64,000 nt of DNA from Marinomonas maritima (lineage in GTDB: Bacteria > Pseudomonadota > Gammaproteobacteria > Pseudomonadales > Marinomonadaceae). Numbering within the stretch: position 1 is the first letter of the stretch; the number at the start of each line of letters is the position of its first letter. The stretch is taken from NCBI RefSeq assembly GCF_024435075.2, contig NZ_JAMZEG020000004.1, forward strand, positions 426,466 to 490,465, in the 5' to 3' direction. Position numbers and translations under genes: made by a program. This document shows, piece by piece, positions 35,920-45,112 of the stretch. The notes below the pieces were generated by a model that did not search any database, had not been told where the DNA came from, and worked only from the letters and a program-made list of their open reading frames with translations.

Positions 35920-36744
35920 TTATCTTGTAAAAAATTGCTGTCGGTACGCCGATGGCGTAATCCCCATAGCACTCACAAAAGCCTTAGTGAAATGACTTTG
36001 ATCATGAAAGCCACAGTTGAGCGCGATATCGACAGCACTAAAACCACGCTTTAGTTGAGCTCGAGCGTGATTCAAACGTTGTTGGATTTGATATTGATGA
36101 GGGGTTAACTGATAACAACGCTTAAACTCTTTAATAAGGTGAAACTTGCTGATACCAGCCTGTTGTGCGATCTCATCAAGCGACAGCTTTTGTTGATAAC
36201 AATCCGCCAGCCGATCACGTACCCATTCGATATTGGAGTGTGCTTTGCTCAACGTCAGTGCCGCACTTTGCTGGCTTTCTTGTAGTAACAAGTTTACCAG
36301 CAACATTTCCCAATGCTCTTCCACGTCCAAGGCTTCAGAGCCTCGGGTCAGCTTATCCAACAAACCTCGCATCTGCAGGCTGAGACGAGCATCGTTGATC
36401 ACACTTTGACGAAAGTAAGGCGTTTGTGTCGTGCCAAATAATGAGTGGTTAAGCGCTTTCATACGCTCTTCAGACGGATATAACGCACGATAACGCCAGC
36501 CCTCACCTTTGCCTTTAGAGCCTGTGTGCAATTCATCTGGCGCCACAATTGAAAGCTGTCCTGGCGAGGTATTATGACTCTCACCACGATGACTAAAATG
36601 CATCACGCCAGCATCCACTACAGAAATAACAAAGCCTGCGTGGGCATGCTTACCAAATACAGTCTCGGTAAAATGCGCTTCTATCATTTCCAGCCCACCT
36701 AAGGTTTGGCAGGTAAAAGCGTTGCAGAATTCGTTGGCGTGCAT
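35920..36744 (-). CDS. AraC-family regulator
   Basis: 274 residues. N-terminal cupin-like sensor domain (F-G-K-H-A-H-A-G-F-V-I-S-V-V-D-A-G) and a C-terminal pair of helix-turn-helix motifs (L-D-E-I-A-Q-Q-A-G-I-S-K-F-H-L and A-L-N-C-G-F-H-D-Q-S-H-F-T-K-A-F). Its type, with H-A-H and P-D-E-L-H-T-G, is often linked to LysE exporters. It is likely to control the exporter gene 51 bases downstream. Confidence 0.87.
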   Translation of the reverse strand: MHANEFCNAFTCQTLGGLEMIEAHFTETVFGKHAHAGFVISVVDAGVMHFSHRGESHNTSPGQLSIVAPDELHTGSKGKGEGWRYRALYPSEERMKALNHSLFGTTQTPYFRQSVINDARLSLQMRGLLDKLTRGSEALDVEEHWEMLLVNLLLQESQQSAALTLSKAHSNIEWVRDRLADCYQQKLSLDEIAQQAGISKFHLIKEFKRCYQLTPHQYQIQQRLNHARAQLKRGFSAVDIALNCGFHDQSHFTKAFVSAMGITPSAYRQQFFTR

Positions 36745-36873
36745 CCAGCCTCCAAGTAAACGTTAGTTCTACCTAACGCTAGCCATTCGGGTAAAAAAAT
36801 TCTTGTAAAAAATTGCTGATTTATTTCAAGATAACCTTCAATAACCTTCTATTTAAATATAACGACATACTCG

Positions 36874-37281
36874 TTAGAACCTATCGTTGTCTTCTTGCTT
36901 TAAGTTATTAATCTTCGTCTTGCCCAAGATTTTTAATAACACATTACGGCAATACCTTAATATAGGACACAAAATAGCAGCGACTTTTTTGGAGCTAAAC
37001 AACCAATAATTCAAGCGGTTAAACACACCAGATCGGCCGCTAAGCAAGGCTAAAAGATGGATGGCATCCGAGCCGTAATAGAGCTGTCCGTTCATTTTCA
37101 AGACCATGCCTTGATCTATGTCCAAGCCCTGAGCGGTGATTTCTTGCAACACTTCAGGATGTTCTCTCGCATCAATCAGTACTAGCTCTCCAATGCTTTG
37201 ACGTATACGAACGATCTGGCAATAAAAATGGCAAGCAGAACATTCTTTGTCATAGATGAGCTGTATCTGCTTGTCTGTCAT
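36874..37281 (-). CDS. DCC-family thiol-disulfide oxidoreductase-like protein (DUF393)
   Basis: 135 residues. The N-terminus has the defining Y-D-K-E-C-S-A-C-H-F-Y-C, a variant of the D-x-x-C-x-x-C motif, in a thioredoxin-like fold. Function is unproven for the family. It overlaps yqfB by ATGA, and with yqfB and tcdA forms a three-gene minus-strand unit. Confidence 0.82.
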   Translation of the reverse strand: MTDKQIQLIYDKECSACHFYCQIVRIRQSIGELVLIDAREHPEVLQEITAQGLDIDQGMVLKMNGQLYYGSDAIHLLALLSGRSGVFNRLNYWLFSSKKVAAILCPILRYCRNVLLKILGKTKINNLKQEDNDRF

Positions 37282-37595
37282 GCATCAACCAGCTGATAAG
37301 AGACCAAAAACAGCTGTTGAATCCCTGGGTAAATGGCTTGAATCACGTCCCTTAATTCAGCCAGCGTCATGTTTTCTTGCTCGGCATGATAACCTGTTAA
37401 AGCATCAAACAAGACAGGCTCGACAGACACTATTTTTAAACGACAAAACTCACGACCCTCTTCGAAAGTAGACACAGTCACCACAGAGTTAGGGGCATAG
37501 TACTTTTCAGCGTCATCACGCAAGGTAATGGTCTTTTTGCCAGATAGAATATCGGCCTCAAAGCGTTGAAAGAACGTCATAGTGGTTGGTGTCAT
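37278..37595 (-). CDS. yqfB: N4-acetylcytidine amidohydrolase YqfB (ASCH domain)
   Basis: 105 residues. The three catalytic residues described for E. coli YqfB (Lys21, Thr24, Glu74) are all present at the same numbers, within G-K-K-T-I-T-L-R-D and H-A-E-Q-E-N-M-T-L. The enzyme hydrolyses N4-acetylcytidine to cytidine. It begins 3 bases after the tcdA stop. Confidence 0.9.
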   Translation of the reverse strand: MTPTTMTFFQRFEADILSGKKTITLRDDAEKYYAPNSVVTVSTFEEGREFCRLKIVSVEPVLFDALTGYHAEQENMTLAELRDVIQAIYPGIQQLFLVSYQLVDA

Positions 37596-37598
37596 TAC

Positions 37599-38378
37599 CT
37601 AGTTCGCCTTTTGAGCCAGTTTTTCCAGCACTCTTGATACCGCCACAAAACCAAAAGTAGCGGTAACTGCGGTGCTGGCGCCAAAGCCCGTATCGCAGTT
37701 CATTTTAGTTTCTGTGTCCCCTTTCAATCTTTGCTTAGAGACGGTTCCGTCACCTTGCGGATAATTCAATTGCTCGATGGAAAACACACATTCAATGTTA
37801 AAACGCCTTTTGGTATTTCGACTAAAATTATAATAGCGACGTAGAAAGTTGCGTAGGTTCGCAGCTAATGGATCACCAACGGTTTTAGCCAGATCGGCCG
37901 TCTGAATTTTAGTCGGGTCGGTTTGCCCGCCGGCACCACCAATCGTAATAACAGAACGCTTATTGCTCTTACACCACGCCATTAGAGCGGCTTTTGGTTT
38001 GATACTGTCAATGCAATCAATAATATAATCAAATGGCTCAGCGAGGAGCTCAGACATGTTGTCGGCAGTTGCAAAGTCTTCTATCGAAGTGATTTCACAG
38101 TTCGGGTTTATTTGTTTAACTCTTTGAGTCATTACATCGACTTTAGATTCACCAATAGTGTCACTTAGAGCATGTATCTGACGATTTGTATTGGTAACGC
38201 AAATGTCATCCATGTCGATTAGTGTGATTTTTCCGATACCTGAACGAGCTAAAGCTTCTGCTGCCCAAGAACCAACACCACCAATACCAATGACGCACAC
38301 ATGAGCTTGAGAAAAAACCTCATAGGCCGCATCACCATACAAACGCCGAATACCACCAAACCGTTGATCATCTGTCAC
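37599..38378 (-). CDS. tcdA: tRNA threonylcarbamoyladenosine dehydratase TcdA (CsdL)
   Basis: 259 residues. E1-like ATP-binding domain: G-I-G-G-V-G-S-W-A-A-E-A-L near 31-43, I-D-M-D-D-I-C-V-T-N-T-N-R-Q near 54-67, and A-W-C-K near 132. It cyclises t6A37 to ct6A in tRNAs using ATP. In E. coli it is in one operon with csdA-csdE, which supply it with sulfur-linked help; here it is nearby but on the other strand. First gene of the tcdA-yqfB-DUF393 unit. Confidence 0.93.
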   Translation of the reverse strand: MTDDQRFGGIRRLYGDAAYEVFSQAHVCVIGIGGVGSWAAEALARSGIGKITLIDMDDICVTNTNRQIHALSDTIGESKVDVMTQRVKQINPNCEITSIEDFATADNMSELLAEPFDYIIDCIDSIKPKAALMAWCKSNKRSVITIGGAGGQTDPTKIQTADLAKTVGDPLAANLRNFLRRYYNFSRNTKRRFNIECVFSIEQLNYPQGDGTVSKQRLKGDTETKMNCDTGFGASTAVTATFGFVAVSRVLEKLAQKAN

Positions 38379-38471
38379 TATTCTCTCCTCGCAGGGAGAT
38401 CACCCTGCGCTTTTCTTTCAATACGTGTATTCTTTGACTCTGTAAACATACTGACATGCACAGTGAGCCTT

Positions 38472-39212
38472 ATGATTGAGCAAGCTTTTGAACAACTCGG
38501 TTTAACGCCAAGAGAAACGCAACTTTACCAAACGCTATTAAAACTCGGTCCCTCTTCTATTCGGGATATTGCCGAACACAGCGGTATAAACCGTGGCACC
38601 GCTTACGAGTCTCTAAAACAGTTACAGGGTAAAGGCGTTGTGAGTTACTTCCCTAAAGGAAAACGTCGATTTTTTAGCGCTGAAAACCCCGATATTTTAC
38701 TGAATTTAGCGGAAGAAAAACGCAACCGCCTCGACAAAACTATCGAAAACCTGAAGAACACCATCATTCCTAACTTGCATCAGCAGCAGCCGGAGTATCA
38801 TCAAACCAATGTGCGTTATTACGAAGGCGATGACGGCATTGAGTGGGTATTGCGCGACATTTTAAACGTCGTATCCGAACAAGACCATAAAGAATATTGC
38901 GTATTTTCGTCTAAGCCGATTCGTCCCTTTTTGTATCGTCCTTTTCCAAACTACACAAAACAACGTGTCAAATTGGGAATTAATGTAAAAGTCATCGCTT
39001 TGGGTGATGGCGGCGAAGAAGCAGAATTATCGGAACGTAAGTGGATTAAAACGGAAGGCGCTGTGGACGCGAGCTACATCGCTATTTACCCGCCTAAATG
39101 TGCCATCATTTCATTGGCAAGTAACAACTTCCCTTCCGCGGTGGTGTTGGAATCCAAAGACATCGCCAAAGCCCAACAAATTATCTTCGATACGCTATGG
39201 AAAATGCTTTAA
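38472..39212 (+). CDS. TrmB-family transcriptional regulator
   Basis: 246 residues from the ATG at 38472; the frame is open much further upstream, but that overlaps tcdA on the other strand and is not conserved-looking. N-terminal winged helix (L-G-L-T-P-R-E-T-Q-L-Y-Q-T-L-L, I-N-R-G-T-A-Y-E-S-L-K-Q-L) typical of TrmB, then a coiled segment and a ligand-binding-like domain (V-R-Y-Y-E-G-D-D-G-I). Mostly known from archaea but also found in marine bacteria. Targets unknown; it is divergent from tcdA. Confidence 0.8.
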   Translation: MIEQAFEQLGLTPRETQLYQTLLKLGPSSIRDIAEHSGINRGTAYESLKQLQGKGVVSYFPKGKRRFFSAENPDILLNLAEEKRNRLDKTIENLKNTIIPNLHQQQPEYHQTNVRYYEGDDGIEWVLRDILNVVSEQDHKEYCVFSSKPIRPFLYRPFPNYTKQRVKLGINVKVIALGDGGEEAELSERKWIKTEGAVDASYIAIYPPKCAIISLASNNFPSAVVLESKDIAKAQQIIFDTLWKML

Positions 39213-39243
39213 ATATTAGTAAATTCTAGAAGTAACAGACAAT

Positions 39244-39272
39244 AAAAAAGCAGCCCTAAGGCTGCTTTTTTT
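39244..39272. terminator. Terminator between trmB-like gene and atpC
   Basis: AAAAAAGCAGCC / GGCTGCTTTTTTT with loop CTAA. It works for both convergent units and ends the atp operon. Confidence 0.9.
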
Positions 39273-39295
39273 GACTTCAAGCTCAACATAGCCGC

Positions 39296-39715
39296 TTAAT
39301 TATGATTGCGGAATTGCTGAATAGTACGCAAACGGGCCATAGCTTCCACTAGTTCCGCTGTCGCACGAGTGTAGTCGACGTCAGGTTTTTGATTAGCCAA
39401 AAGCTCTTTAGCATGTTCTTGAGCTTTTAATGCCGCCTCTTCGTCCAGATCTCTTGCACGAGTGGCTGTGTTAGCCAAGACGGTGACACGGTGCGGTTGA
39501 ACTTCTAGGAAGCCACCGGACACGAAGATAATCTCTTCATCACCATTTTCTTTAACCACACGAACAGGACCTGGTTGCAGAGTCGTCAACAATGGCGCGT
39601 GCCCAGGCATAATACCTAGATCGCCATAGCTGCCTGCAGCCACAAGAGATTGAACCGTACCGGAAAAAATCTCTTTTTCAGCGCTTACGATATCGCAGTG
39701 TACTGTGATAGCCAT
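39296..39715 (-). CDS. atpC: ATP synthase epsilon subunit
   Basis: 139 residues, cytosolic F1 stalk subunit. Beta-sandwich domain with G-D-L-G-I-M-P-G-H-A-P-L-L-T near 31-44, then the inhibitory C-terminal helices. Last gene of the operon. Confidence 0.96.
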   Translation of the reverse strand: MAITVHCDIVSAEKEIFSGTVQSLVAAGSYGDLGIMPGHAPLLTTLQPGPVRVVKENGDEEIIFVSGGFLEVQPHRVTVLANTATRARDLDEEAALKAQEHAKELLANQKPDVDYTRATAELVEAMARLRTIQQFRNHN

Positions 39716-39778
39716 AAGTTGCCTCTCTTAGTCATACTTAGTAAAAGCGCCTTACAGCACTTTTACTACGTGTGATGG

Positions 39779-41155
39779 TTAAAGTTTCTTAGCTTTCTCG
39801 ACCGCTTCGTCGATACTACCAATCATGTAGAACGCTTGCTCTGGAAGATCATCAAACTCACCATCCAAGATGCCTTTAAAGCCACGAATCGTGTCTTTCA
39901 AAGAAACATACTTACCTGGAGAGCCTGTAAATACTTCTGCTACGAAGAAAGGCTGAGACAAGAAACGCTGGATTTTACGAGAACGGTTAACCGTTTGTTT
40001 ATCTTCTTCAGATAACTCGTCCATACCCAAGATCGCGATGATGTCTTTAAGCTCTTTATAACGCTGCAATACCATTTGTACGCCACGCGCTACGTCATAA
40101 TGCTCTTGACCAATAACAAGAGGATCAAGCTGACGTGAAGTACTGTCTAGAGGGTCGATCGCTGGGTAAATACCCAAAGATGCGATGTCACGAGACAATA
40201 CAACGGTTGCGTCCAAGTGAGAGAACGTTGTTGCTGGAGACGGGTCAGTCAAGTCATCCGCAGGTACGTATACCGCTTGAACAGACGTGATAGAACCTGT
40301 CTTAGTAGAGGTGATACGTTCTTGAAGAACACCCATCTCTTCAGCAAGTGTAGGCTGGTAACCTACCGCAGATGGCATACGACCTAGCAATGCAGATACT
40401 TCCGTACCGGCAAGCGTGTAACGGTAGATGTTATCTACGAAGAAAAGTACATCACGACCTTCGTCACGGAACTTTTCAGCCATCGTCAAACCAGTCAAAG
40501 CAACGCGTAAACGGTTACCTGGTGGCTCGTTCATCTGACCGTACACAAGAGACACTTTGTCGATTACATTCGAGTCAGTCATCTCATGGTAGAAATCGTT
40601 ACCTTCACGAGTACGCTCACCAACACCAGCGAATACAGAATAACCACTGTGCTCGATAGCGATGTTACGGATAAGCTCCATCATGTTGACGGTTTTACCA
40701 ACACCGGCACCACCAAACAAACCAACTTTACCGCCTTTCGCGAAAGGACAAACAAGGTCGATTACTTTGATACCTGTTTCAAGCAACTCGTTGCTTGAAG
40801 ACTGCTCAGAGTAAGAAGGCGCAGAACGGTGAATAGACCAACGCTCTTCTTCGCCAATTGGGCCTTTTTCATCAATCGGATTACCTAGAACGTCCATAAT
40901 ACGTCCTAGTGTTTTAATACCAACAGGAACAGAAACAGGTTTGTTTGTATTTTCTACAACCAATCCACGCTTCATACCATCGGTAGAGCCCATTGCGATG
41001 GTACGAACAATACCGTCGCCTAGTTGTTGTTGAACTTCCAACACCAACTCTTTGCCTTCAATGGTCAGGGCATCATATACTTTTGGCACGCTATCACGTG
41101 GGAATTCCACGTCGATAACAGCACCGATAATTTGTACGATTTGTCCGCTACTCAT
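39779..41155 (-). CDS. atpD: ATP synthase beta subunit
   Basis: 458 residues. Catalytic F1 subunit with P-loop G-G-A-G-V-G-K-T near 148-155, the catalytic Glu in G-E-R-T-R-E-G-N-D, and Walker B V-L-F-F-V-D-N-I-Y-R. Length and motifs are normal. It lies 29 bases after atpG in the operon. Confidence 0.98.
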   Translation of the reverse strand: MSSGQIVQIIGAVIDVEFPRDSVPKVYDALTIEGKELVLEVQQQLGDGIVRTIAMGSTDGMKRGLVVENTNKPVSVPVGIKTLGRIMDVLGNPIDEKGPIGEEERWSIHRSAPSYSEQSSSNELLETGIKVIDLVCPFAKGGKVGLFGGAGVGKTVNMMELIRNIAIEHSGYSVFAGVGERTREGNDFYHEMTDSNVIDKVSLVYGQMNEPPGNRLRVALTGLTMAEKFRDEGRDVLFFVDNIYRYTLAGTEVSALLGRMPSAVGYQPTLAEEMGVLQERITSTKTGSITSVQAVYVPADDLTDPSPATTFSHLDATVVLSRDIASLGIYPAIDPLDSTSRQLDPLVIGQEHYDVARGVQMVLQRYKELKDIIAILGMDELSEEDKQTVNRSRKIQRFLSQPFFVAEVFTGSPGKYVSLKDTIRGFKGILDGEFDDLPEQAFYMIGSIDEAVEKAKKL

Positions 41156-41184
41156 GTTCGGATCCTCTTAAATACCTAAATACC

Positions 41185-42045
41185 TTAAACCGCTGCCGCG
41201 CCGCTGACTATCTCAGAAATTTCCTGAGTAATCGCTGCTTGACGAGCCTTGTTGTACACCAACTGCAATTCATCAATGATATCGCCGGCGTTGTCTGTTG
41301 CGTTTTTCATCGCAAGCATACGAGATGCTTGTTCACACGCAATGTTTTCAACCACTGACTGATATACTTGAGATTCAATATAGCGAACCAATAATTCGTT
41401 TAAAATTTCAACGGCTTCTGGCTCATAAATGTAATCCCAGTGGTGCTGTAACTCTGTATTCTCTTCCGCTTTTAGTGGCAAAAGTTGCTCAACCGTTGGT
41501 ACCTGAGTCATCGTATTCACGAACTCATTAGAAACCACATACAAACGATCAATGCGACCTTCGTCAAATGCGTCTAGCATCACCTTTACACTACCGACTA
41601 AGTCGTCAGCTTTGGGCGCATCACCTAAACCGGTGAAAGCTGCTGTTACATTTCCGCCGTAGTTACGAAAGAATGAAACGGCTTTACCGCCAATGGCACA
41701 GATGTCGATTTCAACACCCGTATCAGCGAACTGCTTCATATCTTTAATGGCTTTTTTGAACACGTTAACGTTCAAACCACCACATAAACCACGATCAGAA
41801 GAGATTACGATATAACCAACACGATTCGCCTCACGTTCGGTAAGGTAACGGTGTTTATACTCAGGATTCGCGTTGGCCAAATGACCAACTACTTGGCGAA
41901 TTCGTTCCGCATACGGACGAGAAGCGGCCATACGATCCTGAGCTTTACGCGTTTTACTAGCCGCTACTTTTTCCATAGCACGAGTAATTTTACGCGTATT
42001 GTTAATGCTCGAAATCTGAGTACGTATCTCTTTTCCGACTGCCAT
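41185..42045 (-). CDS. atpG: ATP synthase gamma subunit
   Basis: 286 residues. Central rotor stalk with the long N-terminal helix (R-T-Q-I-S-S-I-N-N-T-R-K-I-T-R-A-M) and the matching C-terminal helix (Q-A-A-I-T-Q-E-I-S-E-I-V-S-G-A). S-D-R-G-L-C-G-G-L-N is present. Confidence 0.97.
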   Translation of the reverse strand: MAVGKEIRTQISSINNTRKITRAMEKVAASKTRKAQDRMAASRPYAERIRQVVGHLANANPEYKHRYLTEREANRVGYIVISSDRGLCGGLNVNVFKKAIKDMKQFADTGVEIDICAIGGKAVSFFRNYGGNVTAAFTGLGDAPKADDLVGSVKVMLDAFDEGRIDRLYVVSNEFVNTMTQVPTVEQLLPLKAEENTELQHHWDYIYEPEAVEILNELLVRYIESQVYQSVVENIACEQASRMLAMKNATDNAGDIIDELQLVYNKARQAAITQEISEIVSGAAAV

Positions 42046-42130
42046 AATAGAACTGCCCTTGTGAGAATGTTATTTCACAAACTGCAAGAAAGTGGTGACA
42101 AACTAGATTAGCAGCTTGTCACCAAAGTCA

Positions 42131-43675
42131 TTACCAAGTTTGCGTCGCTTTAAACTTCTCGATTGCCGCTTTCAGTGTCGCTTCAATCTCGCCGTTAAAA
42201 TTACCAGTTTTGTTGATGTCAGCCATAAGATCAGCGTGTTCGCTGTTCATATAACCTAACAATGCCGTTTCAAAACTACCAATTTTGCTTGTTTCAACAT
42301 CTTCAAGGAAGCCATCATTAGCAGCGTAAAGAACTACGCCCATATCAGCGACAGGCATAGGAGAGAACTGCTTTTGTTTCATCAGTTCAGTAACCTGTTT
42401 ACCGTGCTCTAGCTGCTTACGAGTCGCTTCGTCTAGGTCAGATGCAAACTGAGCGAAAGCCGCCAATTCACGGTACTGAGCCAATGCAAGACGAATACCA
42501 CCGCCAAGTTTTTTGACAATCTTAGTTTGTGCTGCACCACCAACACGAGAAACCGAAATACCGGCGTTCATCGCTGGACGAATACCCGCATTAAACGAGC
42601 TCGTTTCCAAGAATATCTGACCATCAGTGATGGAGATAACGTTGGTTGGTACGAATGCTGATACGTCACCACCTTGTGTCTCGATGATTGGCAATGCGGT
42701 TAAAGAACCGGTTTTGCCTTTCACTTCACCATTGGTGAATTTCTCTACATACTCAACGTTTACACGAGAAGCACGCTCAAGAAGACGAGAGTGAAGATAG
42801 AATACATCACCTGGGTACGCTTCACGACCTGGTGGACGACGAAGAAGCAAAGAGATCTGACGGTAAGCCCAAGCTTGCTTGGTCAAATCATCATAAATGA
42901 TCAATGCATCTTCACCGCGGTCACGGAAGTATTCACCCATAGTACAACCAGTGTATGGCGCTAGGTAAAGCATTGCCGCTGGATCAGAAGCACCAGCCGC
43001 TACCACTGTGGTGTAACTCATTGCACCGGCTTCTTCAAGCTTACGTACAACGTTGGCAATAGTAGATTGTTTCTGGCCAATCGCTACGTACACACATTTA
43101 ATGCCACTGTTTTTCTGAGCAATAATGGTGTCAATAGCCAACGCCGTTTTACCAATCTGACGATCACCGATGATCAACTCACGTTGACCACGACCAATTG
43201 GCACCATAGCATCAATGGCTTTATAACCTGTCTGGATAGGTTGATCAACTGACTGACGTTCGATAACGCCTGGTGCCACTTTTTCAACTTTATCCGTTAA
43301 TTTTGCATTGATATCGCCTTTGCCGTCGATTGGGTTACCCAATGCGTCAACAACACGACCAAGCAATTCTGGACCGATTGGAACTTCCAATATACGACCA
43401 GTACATTTAACTTTTTGACCTTCTACAAGGTCTTGGTATTTACCTAGTACTACCGCACCTACAGAGTCACGCTCTAGGTTCAAAGCAATACCATAAACAC
43501 CACCGGAGAATTCAATCATTTCTCCGTACATAACATCTGCCAAACCGTGAACCAGAACGATACCGTCTGCTACACTGACAATTGTGCCCTCATTTTGGGC
43601 ATCAGAAGTGACATCGAGATTCTCGATGCGCTTCTTGATAATCTCGCTGATCTCAGATGGATTCAGTTGCTGCAT
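42131..43675 (-). CDS. atpA: ATP synthase alpha subunit
   Basis: 514 residues. Non-catalytic nucleotide-binding F1 subunit with P-loop G-D-R-Q-I-G-K-T-A near 170-178 and the arginine finger region S-V-S-R-V-G-G-A-A-Q. Normal length. Confidence 0.98.
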   Translation of the reverse strand: MQQLNPSEISEIIKKRIENLDVTSDAQNEGTIVSVADGIVLVHGLADVMYGEMIEFSGGVYGIALNLERDSVGAVVLGKYQDLVEGQKVKCTGRILEVPIGPELLGRVVDALGNPIDGKGDINAKLTDKVEKVAPGVIERQSVDQPIQTGYKAIDAMVPIGRGQRELIIGDRQIGKTALAIDTIIAQKNSGIKCVYVAIGQKQSTIANVVRKLEEAGAMSYTTVVAAGASDPAAMLYLAPYTGCTMGEYFRDRGEDALIIYDDLTKQAWAYRQISLLLRRPPGREAYPGDVFYLHSRLLERASRVNVEYVEKFTNGEVKGKTGSLTALPIIETQGGDVSAFVPTNVISITDGQIFLETSSFNAGIRPAMNAGISVSRVGGAAQTKIVKKLGGGIRLALAQYRELAAFAQFASDLDEATRKQLEHGKQVTELMKQKQFSPMPVADMGVVLYAANDGFLEDVETSKIGSFETALLGYMNSEHADLMADINKTGNFNGEIEATLKAAIEKFKATQTW

Positions 43676-43713
43676 GCTAAATTCCTCAACCCTGTTTTCG
43701 ATTTAACGAAACA

Positions 43714-44250
43714 CTAGGAGTTTATCGCCTCGGACAGTTTCGCCAGTTTACCGCGAACTGAACCGTCGATGATTAAGTCACCTGTACGGATAACCACGCC
43801 ACCAAGCAGGCTCGCGTCTGTTTCATTGGTTAGGTTGATAGTACGATCCAACCTTTTCGCCAATGCTGCGGCTAATGCTTGTGCCTGTTCTGCTGATAAT
43901 TCAAATGCAGAGGTAAATTCAACATCCACTGCTTTTTCAAAATTCAGTTTGAACTGTTGAAATAACACAGAAATCGCTGGAATAAGCGTCAAACGCTTTT
44001 TCTCAGCCAGGGCTAGCAAAAATGCTTTGCCCTGTTCTGTCGTTACTTCCGCACAAACGTCCGCTAGAGCGTTTGCCTTCTCTTCCGCACTAAAAGCTGG
44101 ATTTCCAAGTGCCACCTTAAGCTTAGGATCCACCGTTACAGCGGCTAATATGCTCAGCATATCAGCCCATTCTGTAACGTGGCCTTGCTCACGGGCAACT
44201 TCGAAAGCTGCTCTAGCGTACGGTCGCGCGACTGTTTTTAGTTCAGCCAT
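43714..44250 (-). CDS. atpH: ATP synthase delta subunit
   Basis: 178 residues. Peripheral stalk subunit with the N-terminal helical domain (A-R-P-Y-A-R-A-A-F-E-V-A) and C-terminal G-G-V-V-I-R-T-G-D-L-I-I-D-G-S-V-R-G-K-L. Starts 11 bases after atpF. Confidence 0.96.
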   Translation of the reverse strand: MAELKTVARPYARAAFEVAREQGHVTEWADMLSILAAVTVDPKLKVALGNPAFSAEEKANALADVCAEVTTEQGKAFLLALAEKKRLTLIPAISVLFQQFKLNFEKAVDVEFTSAFELSAEQAQALAAALAKRLDRTINLTNETDASLLGGVVIRTGDLIIDGSVRGKLAKLSEAINS

Positions 44251-44261
44251 TAGACCCTCGC

Positions 44262-44732
44262 TTAAAGCTCTTTAGCGAGTTTTTCAACGATCTCGCTATG
44301 TGCTTTTTCGTCAATAGTGGCTCCCAAAATCTTCTCGGCACCAGCAAAGGCAAGGACAGAAACTTGTGAACGCAATGCTTCTTTAGCACGCAATACATCC
44401 TGTTCTATCTCTGCTTGAGCTGCTTCGCGCAAGCGTTTGCCATCGGCAATTACTTGTTCGTTTGCTTCGTCGATAATTTGGTTCGCACGTTTGTTGGCTT
44501 GTTCAATAATCTCGGCCGCGTTCTCTTTGCTTACACGTAGAGTTTGAGAGGCTTGTTCTTGTGCCAACTCAAGATCACGTGAAGCACGGTTCGCTGCTTC
44601 CAAACCGTCTGCAATTTTTTTACTACGCTCTTCGAGCGCAGCAATTACTGGTGGCCACACGTATTTCATGCAGAACCAGACAAAAATGGCAAACGATATA
44701 GCTTGGCCTAGAAGTGTGAGATTTAAGTTCAC
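44262..44732 (-). CDS. atpF: ATP synthase b subunit
   Basis: 156 residues. One N-terminal membrane helix (about 5-25) followed by a long charged coiled coil that forms the peripheral stalk. Same length as the E. coli protein. Confidence 0.97.
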   Translation of the reverse strand: MNLNLTLLGQAISFAIFVWFCMKYVWPPVIAALEERSKKIADGLEAANRASRDLELAQEQASQTLRVSKENAAEIIEQANKRANQIIDEANEQVIADGKRLREAAQAEIEQDVLRAKEALRSQVSVLAFAGAEKILGATIDEKAHSEIVEKLAKEL

Positions 44733-44789
44733 GCTAATACCCTCGCTTTTAGTCGTTTAAAAATCATTCCCGCAGAATTTTGCAGAATA

Positions 44790-45047
44790 TTAACCAGCGA
44801 CCAAAGCAACAAAAGGATTCGCAAAAGTGAAGAACAATGCGATACCTACACCGATCATAGTTACGGCATCAAGAAGACCCGCTACGATGAACATTTTAAC
44901 TTGCAGCATTGGAACCATTTCTGGTTGACGCGCTGCGCCTTCCAAGAACTTTCCACCCAATATACCAAAACCAATCGCAGTACCTAGGGCACCTAGACCG
45001 ATTAGAAGGGCTACAGCGATCGCAGTAAGACCAACTACAGTTTCCAT
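44790..45047 (-). CDS. atpE: ATP synthase c subunit
   Basis: 85 residues, two membrane helices joined by the polar loop A-R-Q-P-E. The ion-binding carboxylate is Asp60 (G-L-L-D-A-V-T), with no Na+-type Gln/Glu-Thr set, indicating a proton-driven enzyme. Confidence 0.97.
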   Translation of the reverse strand: METVVGLTAIAVALLIGLGALGTAIGFGILGGKFLEGAARQPEMVPMLQVKMFIVAGLLDAVTMIGVGIALFFTFANPFVALVAG

Positions 45048-45112
45048 TTTAACTCCTACATTTTCACAGTTTTAGATAAGGTTTAAAAAATATTACTTTA
45101 AAGAACACACTT

